A stretch of DNA of 45,122 bases from Bacteriovoracaceae bacterium (GTDB lineage Bacteria > Bdellovibrionota > Bacteriovoracia > Bacteriovoracales > Bacteriovoracaceae), in contig CANHIY010000008.1 in the NCBI GenBank assembly GCA_947461175.1, positions 1 through 45,122 of the forward strand. Direction: 5' to 3'. Below are positions 14,482 through 22,534 of this stretch, one piece after another. Every line of letters starts with the position of its first letter. Positions within the stretch are counted from its first letter, which is position 1. A program made the translations under genes and the position numbers. Below the pieces are notes generated by a model that worked only from the letters and a program-made list of their open reading frames with translations, searched no databases and was not told the origin of the DNA.

Positions 14482-15330
14482 TTAAACAGTTTGTCCTCTT
14501 TGATATTGTATATCGGCAACAGAAATAAGGGGTTTCCTGAAATTCACTACAGAACCTAAACCTCCACCAAGTATTCCAGCAAGGCCACCAAGCACAACCA
14601 GGAAGAAAAGAGTCCAACCGGTGGACCTTAAGGCAGTTGCAGTTGCTTCTTTTGCATTAGAAACATACTCATCTACCTTGGCCTTCATTTGTGCAATTCT
14701 TGCATCTGCCTCTGTGGGTGTAATACCCGCCTCACGTGCAAGGTAGTTTTTTGCACCTTCAGTATTACCTCTCAAAATTCTTGAACCGATCCCCTCTGCA
14801 ACAACCTGCAATCCAGATCGAAGATTCAAATCTCCAAGAGCATCTTCAGACAAATGACTAATGGTATTTCTAACAGCTGGATAATTTTCCATCTTTTGGG
14901 CACTTAATGCTATAACTCGACCAGTTTTACCCAAGAGGGATCCAACTGCTAGACCTGCTGTTCCTAAGGCGGATACTAGTTGGTAAAGAAAAAAAACCAA
15001 AAAAAGTGATGCAATAACCAATCCTTGAACTGAACCAACTCGTCCCATACGAAATTTTGAAACTCTGGATGCAAAGTAAGAACCAAGAAAAAGAGAAATA
15101 AAAACAGATGCAATAAACCAAATACCACTGAACATACCCACACCCCGCACAGTGGTTTCCTCATCCATGCTAATTCCACCGAAAGCTAAGCCGAGACCGG
15201 TAAGACCAATCATTACGAACATAGTAAGCAAGAGACCGGCAGCAATGGCCCTAAAGCTTATTAGAGCATGAGTATTTCCTTGAAACTCAATAGGATTTAA
15301 ATTTTCAGAATTTATAGAAATATTGGCCAT
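14482..15330 (-). CDS. Glycine-rich integral membrane protein, unknown function
   Basis: A 282-aa protein. Membrane helices are predicted near residues 27-50, 66-90, 100-125 and 240-265; the last is glycine-zipper-like (VVLGGLAGILGGGLGSVV). A soluble region of about 110 residues (about 135-235) lies between helices three and four, with helical sequence such as TEADARIAQMKAKVDEYVSN. The strong ribosome binding site AAGGAG precedes the ATG. Flanked by a terminator and by a lipoprotein gene in the same direction with a 230-nt gap. No named family is recognised with confidence; a membrane stress or scaffold role would be a guess. Confidence 0.65.
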   Translation of the reverse strand: MANISINSENLNPIEFQGNTHALISFRAIAAGLLLTMFVMIGLTGLGLAFGGISMDEETTVRGVGMFSGIWFIASVFISLFLGSYFASRVSKFRMGRVGSVQGLVIASLFLVFFLYQLVSALGTAGLAVGSLLGKTGRVIALSAQKMENYPAVRNTISHLSEDALGDLNLRSGLQVVAEGIGSRILRGNTEGAKNYLAREAGITPTEADARIAQMKAKVDEYVSNAKEATATALRSTGWTLFFLVVLGGLAGILGGGLGSVVNFRKPLISVADIQYQRGQTV

Positions 15331-15562
15331 AAAATCTCCTTCTTTAAATTACAGTACCTAAGAAAAAATATTATTGAAGGTTTTTTGGGGGAGCAATACG
15401 CCTTATTTCAATCCTCATCTAAACCGTCTATTGCTATGGAGTAATTTATAATTCAAATTTTTTGGTGACTAAATTACCGTTAGATGAATAATTCAACAGA
15501 GCTTATTAAATTGGCCCTGTTGAATTAATAAAATATTTTTACGATTATTTTACATTAATTTT

Positions 15563-16294
15563 TTAATTCTCTTCTTGTGCTTGTTTTATCCTTTGAGTTT
15601 GGGTCGGTCCTTTTTTTTGAAGAGCCGGATCTCCTACCCATTGGATCTTATTTGTAATTGATTCACCCTGGTCTGCAGTCTGAAATTGATTCCCAAAATT
15701 TAACACTGTTGTATTAGCGGTTTTTTTGCCATTAAGATAATTCATTGTTTCCTTGCCATATGTGACACGGGCGACTTCGTGACCCATTTTGCCAGTCATA
15801 ACCTGATGAGCAAGGTTTAGAGCAAGAATATTCATGCTTTCATTTTCTGCAAAGGATGACATTTCTCCCTTCGTCCTATCTAGAACAATGGATCCGTTAT
15901 ACTGCCAAACATCATCGATCTTTGAAACAGGTGCTCGATAATCTACGACATGTTCAAGTGAGTTTTGATGAAGAAGAGGAAAGCGATGTGAGTAAACCTC
16001 TTTATGCACAACAATTTTTTTAAATGGGGCAATATTTCTCCATATGAGAGAATCAGTTGTTCTCTCTGAAGGCTCGCCGTATTTAGAAATGATTTCTTTT
16101 GCAGCATTCACCGAGCTTTCTGGCCAACCACCAGTTAAGTTTGCTGCTTTTTCAAAAGCTTCCCTATCTCTACTTTCTGTTTGAACCTGATTATTAGAAA
16201 CTTTCTGATTTTCAGTTGGCCTGGACTTCATCATCGAACAACTTGCTAAAGGTAGCACTAGTCCAAAAACTACTCCCAAATTTGTTTTTTTCAT
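15563..16294 (-). CDS. Lipoprotein of unknown function
   Basis: I choose the ATG at 16294, behind GGAGGGAAAAAT, which gives 243 aa beginning MKKTNLGVVFGLVLPLASCS with a clean lipobox LASC; the ORF track starts 12 codons earlier. The mature protein has a segment on a plant-like 'SVNAAKEIISKYGEPSERTT' motif and HKEVYSHRFPLLHQNSLEHV, giving a soluble periplasmic or outer-membrane-anchored domain. No enzyme motif is seen. It may be co-expressed with the membrane protein gene 230 nt downstream. The two genes together are bracketed by the two copies of the 42-nt hairpin repeat. Confidence 0.65.
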   Translation of the reverse strand: MKKTNLGVVFGLVLPLASCSMMKSRPTENQKVSNNQVQTESRDREAFEKAANLTGGWPESSVNAAKEIISKYGEPSERTTDSLIWRNIAPFKKIVVHKEVYSHRFPLLHQNSLEHVVDYRAPVSKIDDVWQYNGSIVLDRTKGEMSSFAENESMNILALNLAHQVMTGKMGHEVARVTYGKETMNYLNGKKTANTTVLNFGNQFQTADQGESITNKIQWVGDPALQKKGPTQTQRIKQAQEEN

Positions 16295-16452
16295 ATTTTT
16301 CCCTCCATAAATTTGTAACCAAATGGTCACTTATTAACGAGGAAGAATAGGCAAGGATGAGGCCAATATTTTAAACGATGTATCCATATGAAAAGAGTAA
16401 ACGATTGTTTTAAATTTGGGCTAAATATCAATAATCATTTTTAATATTTGCA

Positions 16453-16494
16453 TAGACTCTCCTGAGGTTGGAGGTGTCTAGTTCAATTGGGGGG
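16453..16494 (+). repeat. 42-nt hairpin repeat, copy 2
   Basis: TAGACTCTCC-TGAGGTT-GGAGGTGTCTA folds like copy 1, with the same bulge and identical loop, followed by GTTCAATTGGGGGG. One changed pair is compensatory (A-T in copy 1, C-G here) and another becomes T-G. It lies about 88 nt upstream of the TRL-like gene start. Confidence 0.7.
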
Positions 16495-16581
16495 GGTAAT
16501 AACAAAAGGCATCAATAGAGCTACCAAAAAAAATGTTTCACAGTATAATGATAACAAACTTTCACATAAAAAGGATTTTAG

Positions 16582-16854
16582 ATGAAATTTGCCATGTTGA
16601 TGTTAGTTTCTTCTTTGTTTCTAGTTAGCTGTTCAAGCCACCGTCCTATTACTGCCACAAGCAATAAGGTTGGTAATGTAAAAGGTGAATCCTGTAGCCG
16701 CAATATTCTTTTCCTTATTCCTTTAACAAACAATGAATCGATTTATCATGCTGCAAAGGATGGAGGTATTACTGAAATCAGCACTGTGGACAGAGAGACT
16801 TTTGTTTCTATTATCTACAATTCTTTCTGTACTGTAGTTCACGGGAATAAATAG
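16582..16854 (+). CDS. TRL-like small lipoprotein
   Basis: A 90-aa protein with signal peptide and lipobox LVSC (Cys17). The body KVGNVKGESCSRNILFLIPL...SIYHAAKDGGITEISTVDRE..VVHGN follows the TRL (tRNA-associated locus) family pattern, with its G-x-a/K-G start, Ala-rich helix, GGI-x-x-I-x-x-VD and final v-x-G. Family members are short secreted or lipid-anchored proteins of unknown role. The second hairpin-repeat copy is in its upstream region. Ribosome binding site AAAAAGGAT. Confidence 0.7.
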   Translation: MKFAMLMLVSSLFLVSCSSHRPITATSNKVGNVKGESCSRNILFLIPLTNNESIYHAAKDGGITEISTVDRETFVSIIYNSFCTVVHGNK

Positions 16855-16902
16855 TTTTCAAGAAAGACTAAGGCCTATCTGTCATTAAAGACAAGTCAAT
16901 TC

Positions 16903-16923
16903 TAAGGCAGTATTGCTGCCTTA
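16903..16923. terminator. Stem-loop downstream of the TRL-like gene
   Basis: TAAGGCAG-TATTG-CTGCCTTA is an 8-bp perfect stem about 50 nt after the stop codon. There is no T-run, so it may stabilise the mRNA end rather than terminate by itself. Confidence 0.4.
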
Positions 16924-16977
16924 ACTTCACATTGTTTGCTAGGAGCATAATTCCATTTTTCTCGTGATTTAATGGTT

Positions 16978-17076
16978 TTACGGACAGTAAAAATAAAACA
17001 CCCATTCTTTCGAAGGAATGAAATACTGATTGAGCTTAAGTAAGTTAAAGTTAAAAAGCAGATCACTCTTTTTCAT
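16978..17076 (-). CDS. Possible 32-aa micro-protein
   Basis: The reverse strand ATG ORF reads MKKSDLLFNFNLLKLNQYFI then PSKEWVFYFYCP. It begins 42 nt after the stop of the 84-aa gene on the same strand. Composition is protein-like, but no family or clear ribosome binding site supports it. Confidence 0.2.
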   Translation of the reverse strand: MKKSDLLFNFNLLKLNQYFIPSKEWVFYFYCP

Positions 17077-17118
17077 CTCGATGCCATGGCCAGCATGGTT
17101 AGATTTCAGCATCTTTTT

Positions 17119-17373
17119 TTATAATTTTATTTTCGGATTTAAATAGAATATTTTGGTGCGTTTATCTGTATGATACGTCAGAAAAATAAAATCTTCAGTA
17201 ATAAGATCCGGATGCTGAACCTTCTTGCAGATAATAGCTTCAGAAATAAGATCTGCCTCATCTTTAGAAGAACAAGAGATAAGATATTTTCTTTCTTTCA
17301 GTACAGGGACCGGAAAGAGGTAGAACCTTCCATCAATACATGTAAGATTCATCTTGCGATCCATAAGAAGCAC
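17119..17373 (-). CDS. Hypothetical protein (up to 84 aa)
   Basis: The product MDRKMNLTCIDGRFYLFPVP...LNPKIKL is mixed alpha/beta in character, with no signal peptide and no recognised domain. The ORF-track start is GTG; an ATG three codons later is also possible. It has two or three Cys but no metal-site spacing. Isolated gene with 120 nt on its upstream side; moderate confidence that it is real. Confidence 0.45.
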   Translation of the reverse strand: MLLMDRKMNLTCIDGRFYLFPVPVLKERKYLISCSSKDEADLISEAIICKKVQHPDLITEDFIFLTYHTDKRTKIFYLNPKIKL

Positions 17374-17495
17374 TATCTCTTTTTATAATTTTTAAATGAT
17401 ACTTATTTTCTCCGACAGACACACTTTGACATATAGGTACTCAGTTCCAGTTTCGCAGTCGGTATGGCGATTGATGAGTATTTTGAATTTCAATC

Positions 17496-17885
17496 TTAGC
17501 GATTCCCATTAATAGGTCCGCGTGGTTTAGCACTATGAGAGGGAGTTTTAAACTCAGAGGAACTTCTAGTCGCTCCATGTTCTCTACGAAACATTTTTTT
17601 GATGGATGTATCACTCTGGGCTGTTTGTCGGAAACTATCCGGGATTTTTAAACGATCGGCGCATTTTACACATATCCACTCAGCTTCAGTCGTGGGGTTT
17701 CTGTGATGATAAAGTTCCACGTCGGGGTATACCTGCTGACATTCTTCACAGAAGTTTCTTTGTTCCTGATGGATTACTGCTTCAGTAATCTGCTTCTTCT
17801 TAATGTGCTCACGTTCATTTGCGGCCTTAGGGCTTTGGGTTGGACGAAGGCCAGCTTGGAGTAATTGATCTTTTAAACTTTTCAT
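17496..17885 (-). CDS. Zinc-ribbon protein of unknown function
   Basis: A 129-aa protein. The N-terminus MKSLKDQLLQAGLRPTQSPK resembles the start of DUF2058-type proteins. The core holds CEECQQVYPDVELYHHRNP...WICVKCAD (about 46-76), two CxxC knuckles 27 residues apart with a His pair between, so a treble-clef or zinc-ribbon fold is likely. The tail is basic and Ser/Pro-rich. It could bind nucleic acid. Stand-alone gene upstream of nothing obvious on its strand; recQ follows 80 nt downstream. Confidence 0.6.
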   Translation of the reverse strand: MKSLKDQLLQAGLRPTQSPKAANEREHIKKKQITEAVIHQEQRNFCEECQQVYPDVELYHHRNPTTEAEWICVKCADRLKIPDSFRQTAQSDTSIKKMFRREHGATRSSSEFKTPSHSAKPRGPINGNR

Positions 17886-17967
17886 AGCTTCATATTAATT
17901 GATTAAGGGTTGTAAATAAAACTAGTTCGTATCTTACCTGAATTTTCATGGAAGTTCCTTAATGATT

Positions 17968-19809
17968 TTAAGTCCGACCAATTCCGTCCCTTTTGGGCTG
18001 ATTTCTACTAAACTCTTGGATGACCTTTAAAAATAAATCCCCGTAATACTCAAGCTTATTTTGACCAACTCCATGAACCATGAGGAATTCATCACCATTG
18101 CGAGGCATAAGACGACACATGTCATGGAGCGATTTGTCGTTAAAAATAATATAGGAAGGTAGCTTCTTTTCTTTTGCGAGATTGTTTCTTAAATCACGGA
18201 GCGCCGAAAAGAGATCGTGGTGATCATGTTTCACTTCTCTTGTCTTAGAAGTCTCTTTTTTATCTGACTTTTTGATAACTATCTTTTGTTTTCTTAATTC
18301 TAGTTTTTGTCCCCCCTTCAAAATCTCGAGGGACTTTTTATTCAAGCAAAGACTGCGGTATTCCCAGTCTTTGATGGAGACATAATTTAGATTCATTAAT
18401 TGTCTAAGGATAATATCCCAATGCTCTCTTGGCCTATCCTTGCCGATCCCAAAAACTGAGAGCTCGTCATGTTTTCTCTCAAGGACTTTAGAACTTTTAC
18501 TACCACGAATCACATCAATCACATGACCTGCTCCATAGATCTGCTGGGTTCGATAAATTGCAGACATAATTTTTTGTGCATCCACAGTGGCATCCCAAAC
18601 AACTGGTGGGGAGAGACAGGTATCACAATAATTGCAGTTCTCTTTCCCTGTTTCACCAAAATACGCGAGAAGAAATTGGCGGCGGCAACTAGCGGCTTCG
18701 CAGAGTGCAAGCATGCAATCAAGCTTGTGCCTTGCGACTTTTTTGTAGCTTTCATCGGCCATTGTTGTCGCCAGCATTTGTGAGAGCTTAACGACATCTT
18801 GTAATCCATAAATCATCCACGCCGTTGAAGGCAAACCATCACGGCCTGCCCGGCCTGTTTCCTGATAATAACTTTCAATACTTTTCGGTAAATCCAAGTG
18901 AGCTACAAAACGGACATCAGGACGATCTATTCCCATTCCAAAGGCAATTGTAGCAACGACAATAATTCTCTCATCGACATTGAAACGTTCTTGATTTTGG
19001 GTTCTTTCTTCTTTAGAAAGGCCGGCATGATATGGAACCGCTGGGTGGCCAATTTTTTTAAGAGCAACCGCAACTCTTTCAACCTTGTCTCTAGAGAGAC
19101 AATAAACAATCCCTGTATCATTGGGATGATAAGTTTTAATAAATTTATCAAGCTGCTTTAGTTCATCCTCTCGGTCCTGAATCATATAATTAATATTTGG
19201 TCGATCGAAAGAGGAAATAAATACTTCTGGCGATTTCATTCTTAATTGCTCGCTAATATCAGTCCTTGTCTTAGCGTCAGCAGTGGCCGTTAATGCTATG
19301 AGCGGAACATCAGGAAACAAATCTTTCAATTCACCAAGCCTCGTATAGTCTTTTCTGAACTCATGCCCCCACTGGGAAACGCAGTGAGCTTCATCAATGG
19401 CAATAAGTGAAATCTCAACTTCTTTAAAAAAATCTGCTAAATGCCCAGAAAGAATTCCTTCGGGGGATACATAAACGAGTTTAACTTTTCCTTTTTTTAT
19501 TTTTTCTTTTGTTTTTTGCGCGTCTTGGTAGCTAAGAGAAGAGTTGAGGAAAACCGCCTTAACTCCAACTTCCATTAGATTCATGACCTGGTCTTGCATC
19601 AAAGAAATAAGGGGAGAAACAACCAGCGTCACCCCATTTAGATAAAGTGCCGGGATTTGGTAACAAAGAGATTTACCTCCACCTGTAGGCATAATGGCCA
19701 GAGTGTCTTTACCATCTAAAACGGCATTAATGATTTTATGTTGTTCAAAACGAAAAGTGGTATACCCAAAAGTTTCTTTGAGAATTTTTAGTAGTTTCTG
19801 CTCTCTCAT
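17968..19809 (-). CDS. recQ: ATP-dependent DNA helicase RecQ
   Basis: A 613-aa SF2 helicase with 3'-5' DNA unwinding activity for recombination and replication repair. Visible motifs: QHKIINAVLDGKDTLAIMPTGGGKS (Walker A Lys46), DEAHCVSQWGHEFRKDY, ALTATA, and QETGRAGRDGLPS (motif VI). The RQC zinc ligands are in CRRQFLLAYFGE..CNYCDTC, and a HRDC domain (about 520-595) ends the protein. Length is normal. Its ATG follows directly on the stop of the DUF3820 gene, so the two form an operon. Confidence 0.95.
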   Translation of the reverse strand: MREQKLLKILKETFGYTTFRFEQHKIINAVLDGKDTLAIMPTGGGKSLCYQIPALYLNGVTLVVSPLISLMQDQVMNLMEVGVKAVFLNSSLSYQDAQKTKEKIKKGKVKLVYVSPEGILSGHLADFFKEVEISLIAIDEAHCVSQWGHEFRKDYTRLGELKDLFPDVPLIALTATADAKTRTDISEQLRMKSPEVFISSFDRPNINYMIQDREDELKQLDKFIKTYHPNDTGIVYCLSRDKVERVAVALKKIGHPAVPYHAGLSKEERTQNQERFNVDERIIVVATIAFGMGIDRPDVRFVAHLDLPKSIESYYQETGRAGRDGLPSTAWMIYGLQDVVKLSQMLATTMADESYKKVARHKLDCMLALCEAASCRRQFLLAYFGETGKENCNYCDTCLSPPVVWDATVDAQKIMSAIYRTQQIYGAGHVIDVIRGSKSSKVLERKHDELSVFGIGKDRPREHWDIILRQLMNLNYVSIKDWEYRSLCLNKKSLEILKGGQKLELRKQKIVIKKSDKKETSKTREVKHDHHDLFSALRDLRNNLAKEKKLPSYIIFNDKSLHDMCRLMPRNGDEFLMVHGVGQNKLEYYGDLFLKVIQEFSRNQPKRDGIGRT

Positions 19810-20025
19810 TTAAGCCTCTAATTTCCTAACCATACCTTCAAGCCCGTTGAGTTTTATTTCATACAAAAGACCAAGTAAATGTCCCAACTGCCCTTCAGGA
19901 AAACCTTTGGCCTGAAACCAAACAACATAATCTTCCGGTAGATCAATAAGAGGACGCCCCTGATACTTACCAAAAGGCATATGAGTCTTCAAAAGCAAAT
20001 GGAGTTCATTGGATTGATTTTTCAT
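19810..20025 (-). CDS. DUF3820-family small protein
   Basis: A 71-aa protein. MPFGKYQGRPLIDLPEDYVVWFQAKGFPEGQLGHLLGLLYEI (16-57) is the DUF3820 signature, a short domain also found at the ends of exonuclease-like proteins. It ends one base before the recQ start, and recQ-DUF3820 neighbourhoods fit a DNA-repair role. The molecular function is unknown. Confidence 0.8.
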   Translation of the reverse strand: MKNQSNELHLLLKTHMPFGKYQGRPLIDLPEDYVVWFQAKGFPEGQLGHLLGLLYEIKLNGLEGMVRKLEA

Positions 20026-20239
20026 AAATAGAACTTAACAAGATTTAGTAAGAAAGCGGACTAAAATAAGTCATAGATTAAAGAAAGAAAAAAAAGGTAG
20101 CATTCTAGAAAAGGCATTAATATTTCATGATATAGCGCACCGGACAGTCAAACCAGGCCAGTTTAACGTTCTAAGTTATTTGTTTTGGTTTTATCGAATT
20201 CACTCCGTAAAAAAAGATAACCATTTTATCTCTTAACAA

Positions 20240-20410
20240 TCACAGTATTAAAAATGTCTTTTCATCCAAAGCCTCCAAAAAGATGCTCAATGATTGGATT
20301 TTCTTCTTTTTAATTTTTTGTATATCATCCTTTGAGTCTATAGCAACTTGTATAAGATCATGTTGGTGGTGATTAAATACAACCTCATTTTGATAAAAAA
20401 AGAAGTTCAT
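20240..20410 (-). CDS. Small 56-aa protein below the ORF-track cut-off
   Basis: The reverse strand reads MNFFFYQNEVVFNHHQHDLI and continues QVAIDSKDDIQKIKKKKIQS then LSIFLEALDEKTFLIL. Composition is convincingly protein-like, and the ORF is the only sizeable one in the gap 20026-20472. The ribosome binding site is weak. No family is recognised. Confidence 0.4.
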   Translation of the reverse strand: MNFFFYQNEVVFNHHQHDLIQVAIDSKDDIQKIKKKKIQSLSIFLEALDEKTFLIL

Positions 20411-20472
20411 CTTTGAGAGTCAGATTATTGCTGCAAGTTTGATTCTAGTTTTCCTTGGAAAGTAAGTAGAAA

Positions 20473-20796
20473 CTAAACTGAGCGAAATTGAACAGGACCT
20501 TTGAAGTTAAGATCTGAAATAGGTCTACCATTTTGAATGATTGTGATCAGTTTTTCTGTGTGAAGTATACGAGCAATTCTCCTGACTTCTTCTAGTCGAG
20601 TCATTCCTTCATGAGGCCAAAGATATTTTACGATGTCTTCTTGGGTAACAGGCCTTGAAGGGGCAGACTTTTTAGTCAGTAAAAGAATCGCCTCACGAAT
20701 ATGAATAGAGTTCTTATCTAATTTGTGACGCCTGCAGGAGTCAGAGCAGTATCGCATGGAGTCCCAGTTTTTTTCCCATGCCTTTCTCCACTCCAT
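20473..20796 (-). CDS. DUF2256/DUF3253 two-domain protein, true start upstream of the ATG
   Basis: The ORF from ATG 20796 (107 aa) holds the end of a DUF2256 zinc finger (WRKAWEKNWDSMRYCSDSCRR) and a winged-helix-like DUF3253 domain (IHIREAILLL..ITIIQNGRPISDLNFKGPV). The first Cys pair of the finger, KICASCGRP, lies in frame just before that ATG, after NNKQKLPD. Between it and an upstream TGA there is no ATG, GTG or TTG; ATC codons at 20848-20856 are the only near-start triplets. The functional protein must therefore begin near 20850 by non-canonical initiation, or a frameshift exists. It overlaps the stop of the Cys-rich gene at 20843. Confidence 0.75.
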   Translation of the reverse strand: MEWRKAWEKNWDSMRYCSDSCRRHKLDKNSIHIREAILLLTKKSAPSRPVTQEDIVKYLWPHEGMTRLEEVRRIARILHTEKLITIIQNGRPISDLNFKGPVQFRSV

Positions 20797-20842
20797 GGGT
20801 CGTCCGCAGGAGGCGCAGATTTTATCAGGAAGTTTTTGCTTG

Positions 20843-21190
20843 TTATTGATGATGATTTCTCTTCACCAAAGACCCCAAACAATCGGTATTAAACTTCTCC
20901 CATTTCTCCGGATTCGTGAGACAAACGTACTGACTTAAAAATTCGTCACCGGCCGCTATCCGGCAGATATCTTTTAGTTCTTTTGAGCATTTTCTACGAA
21001 TTGTTTCGGCTTGAGAGTTTGTAACTACACAAGTTTTTTTTAAATGATGACCTAAAACTTTAGGACACATATTTGGAATACGTGGATCCTGGTGCTCACA
21101 AAATTTCAGGTAATCGATTTCGCAAGTCACTGATGCAAATGTTAAAGAGATAGTAGACAGAAAAATAACGAATAAAAATAATTTTTTCAT
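20843..21190 (-). CDS. Secreted Cys-rich small protein
   Basis: I choose the ATG at 21190 (115 aa, MKKLFLFVIFLSTISLTFAS, signal peptidase I type) over the ORF-track start ten codons earlier. The mature part has eight Cys spread as VTCEIDYLKFC..MCP..TC..KC..IC..VC..DC, pointing to periplasmic disulfides and resembling cysteine-rich repeat proteins. The start codon is embedded in a 16-bp perfect palindrome (21189-21204). It is followed directly by the DUF2256/DUF3253 gene. Function unknown. Confidence 0.65.
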   Translation of the reverse strand: MKKLFLFVIFLSTISLTFASVTCEIDYLKFCEHQDPRIPNMCPKVLGHHLKKTCVVTNSQAETIRRKCSKELKDICRIAAGDEFLSQYVCLTNPEKWEKFNTDCLGSLVKRNHHQ

Positions 21191-21204
21191 AGAGTATACT
21201 CTAT
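21189..21204. promoter_or_regulatory. 16-bp perfect palindrome over a start codon
   Basis: ATAGAGTATACTCTAT is its own reverse complement and its last two bases form the start of the Cys-rich gene's ATG. It could be a dimeric repressor operator or an RNA hairpin occluding the ribosome binding site. Confidence 0.5.
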
Positions 21205-21438
21205 CAAAGTTTTGTCCCAACTTGAATTAGACAAATTCTGTAGGTGCTTTTATTTACCTTCCTGTGTCACAAATTCGAGCATCTTTTCAAGATTGGCCTC
21301 AATTTCTTAAGAAGGGGCAATATTAACCTTATTTACATCTAACCATTTGAGTGCCCAAATACATTATTTCCGTGGTGGAGGGGTTAATAGAGGCCTTCCT
21401 AAAGTTAGGCATAGGAGAGCTGATCTTCTTTTAAAAAC

Positions 21439-22392
21439 CTAACTTTTAACCGGCAACACATCCAGATCCTTTGGTCTTAGTTTTTTTAAATCTTGGGGTA
21501 TAGATAAGAGGATTGCTTCTCCTAGGGCCTCAATGAGTTCAAGTTTATAGTGCTCCCGCCGGTAAACAAGTCCCACCTCTCTTGCTGGAATAGGTCTTTC
21601 AAATTCTTTAATGACAGTGTTTGCTGAAATCTTATCTAGTGAGAGTTTAGGGACTAACGTCATACCCCCATTCATTTCCACAAGGTTTTTTAACGTTTCA
21701 AGGCTTCCTCCTCCAAAAAAAAACTGCCTAGATTCTTTTCGATTCTTTTTTATTGAACAAATATCCAGCACCTGATGCCTCAAACAGTGCCCCTCCTCTA
21801 AGAGCCAGAGATCCTCACCTGTGAGATCATGATGGTTAACTTTTCTTTTTTTTGTGAGGGCATGATCTTTTCGGCAAAGGAGGTAAAAGGGCTCATAAAA
21901 AAGGGGATACTCATGAATCCTTGGAAGCTTTAAAGGAGTAGAAAGAAGCCCCACATCTAGTTCATCATCTTCCAGGGCCTTAATCACTTTATCCGTCTGA
22001 AGCTCAGAAATGATAAGCTTTATGTCCTTAAAGTGTTTTGTCATTGAACTCATAAGCCGTGGTAAAAGGTAAGGAGTGATGGTGGGGATAATCCCAAGAC
22101 GAAGTTCTCCAGTTAATTTTTCACTCTGATTGATTTTAATCATCTCCTCAATTTTTTTAGATTCAAAGATAAGAAGCTGCATCTGTGGGATCAACTTCTC
22201 ACCCATGGGGGTCAGGAGGATGGGTTTTTTAGTTCGGTCAAATAAGACGACTCCTAAATCCTCCTCAAGTTTTTGGATCTGCATACTGAGGGTAGGTTGT
22301 CCAATATGGCAGGCGGCTGCGGCCTTGGCAAAATGGCGGTGCTGGGCAACAGAGAGGACGTATTCAATTTGCGTGAGGGAAAAACGAAGCAT
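21439..22392 (-). CDS. oxyR: Hydrogen peroxide-sensing LysR regulator OxyR
   Basis: A 317-aa LysR-type regulator. HTH: FSLTQIEYVLSVAQHRHFAKAAAACHIGQPTLSMQIQKLE (4-44). The effector domain has the redox pair in GHCLRHQVLDIC (Cys203 and Cys212), matching the Cys199/Cys208 pair of E. coli OxyR. Oxidation forms a disulfide and turns the tetramer into an activator. Divergent from ahpC-ahpF, its expected targets. Confidence 0.9.
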   Translation of the reverse strand: MLRFSLTQIEYVLSVAQHRHFAKAAAACHIGQPTLSMQIQKLEEDLGVVLFDRTKKPILLTPMGEKLIPQMQLLIFESKKIEEMIKINQSEKLTGELRLGIIPTITPYLLPRLMSSMTKHFKDIKLIISELQTDKVIKALEDDELDVGLLSTPLKLPRIHEYPLFYEPFYLLCRKDHALTKKRKVNHHDLTGEDLWLLEEGHCLRHQVLDICSIKKNRKESRQFFFGGGSLETLKNLVEMNGGMTLVPKLSLDKISANTVIKEFERPIPAREVGLVYRREHYKLELIEALGEAILLSIPQDLKKLRPKDLDVLPVKS

Positions 22393-22534
22393 TTTCGCTC
22401 CTTTTTAATCTGATTGATAAAATCGATCATATCATTAATTCAATCAATTTAACATAGATTTAGTTTTAAGCGAGAATACCCATAACGAAGGATGAAACCT
22501 TCAATCCATGAATTAACTTACTTAAGGAGCATCT
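22393..22534. promoter_or_regulatory. oxyR-ahpC divergent control region
   Basis: The 142-nt spacer contains repeated GAT/ATC-type half-sites (GATTGATAAAATCGATCATATCATTAATTC spans about 22410-22440) spaced roughly as LysR/OxyR tandem sites. I could not fit the full ATAG-N7-CTAT pattern. AAGGAGCATCT before GTG 22535 is the ahpC ribosome binding site. Confidence 0.5.

Noticed and set aside
14351-16494. Integron attC site or IS200/IS605 end for the 42-nt repeats
   Set aside because: The GTTRRRY/RYYYAAC core of attC is not met and no RAYT or TnpA-like HUH gene lies between the copies; an attachment-site role remains possible but unsupported.
20843-21220. Upstream start (GTG-like, 125 aa) for the Cys-rich protein
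   Set aside because: The added ten residues precede a clean signal peptide starting MKKLFLF, so the internal ATG at 21190 is preferred.
22393-22534. Exact OxyR ATAG-N7-CTAT tandem site
   Set aside because: Only loose GAT/ATC half-sites are seen, so the operator is described as a region and not as a defined site.
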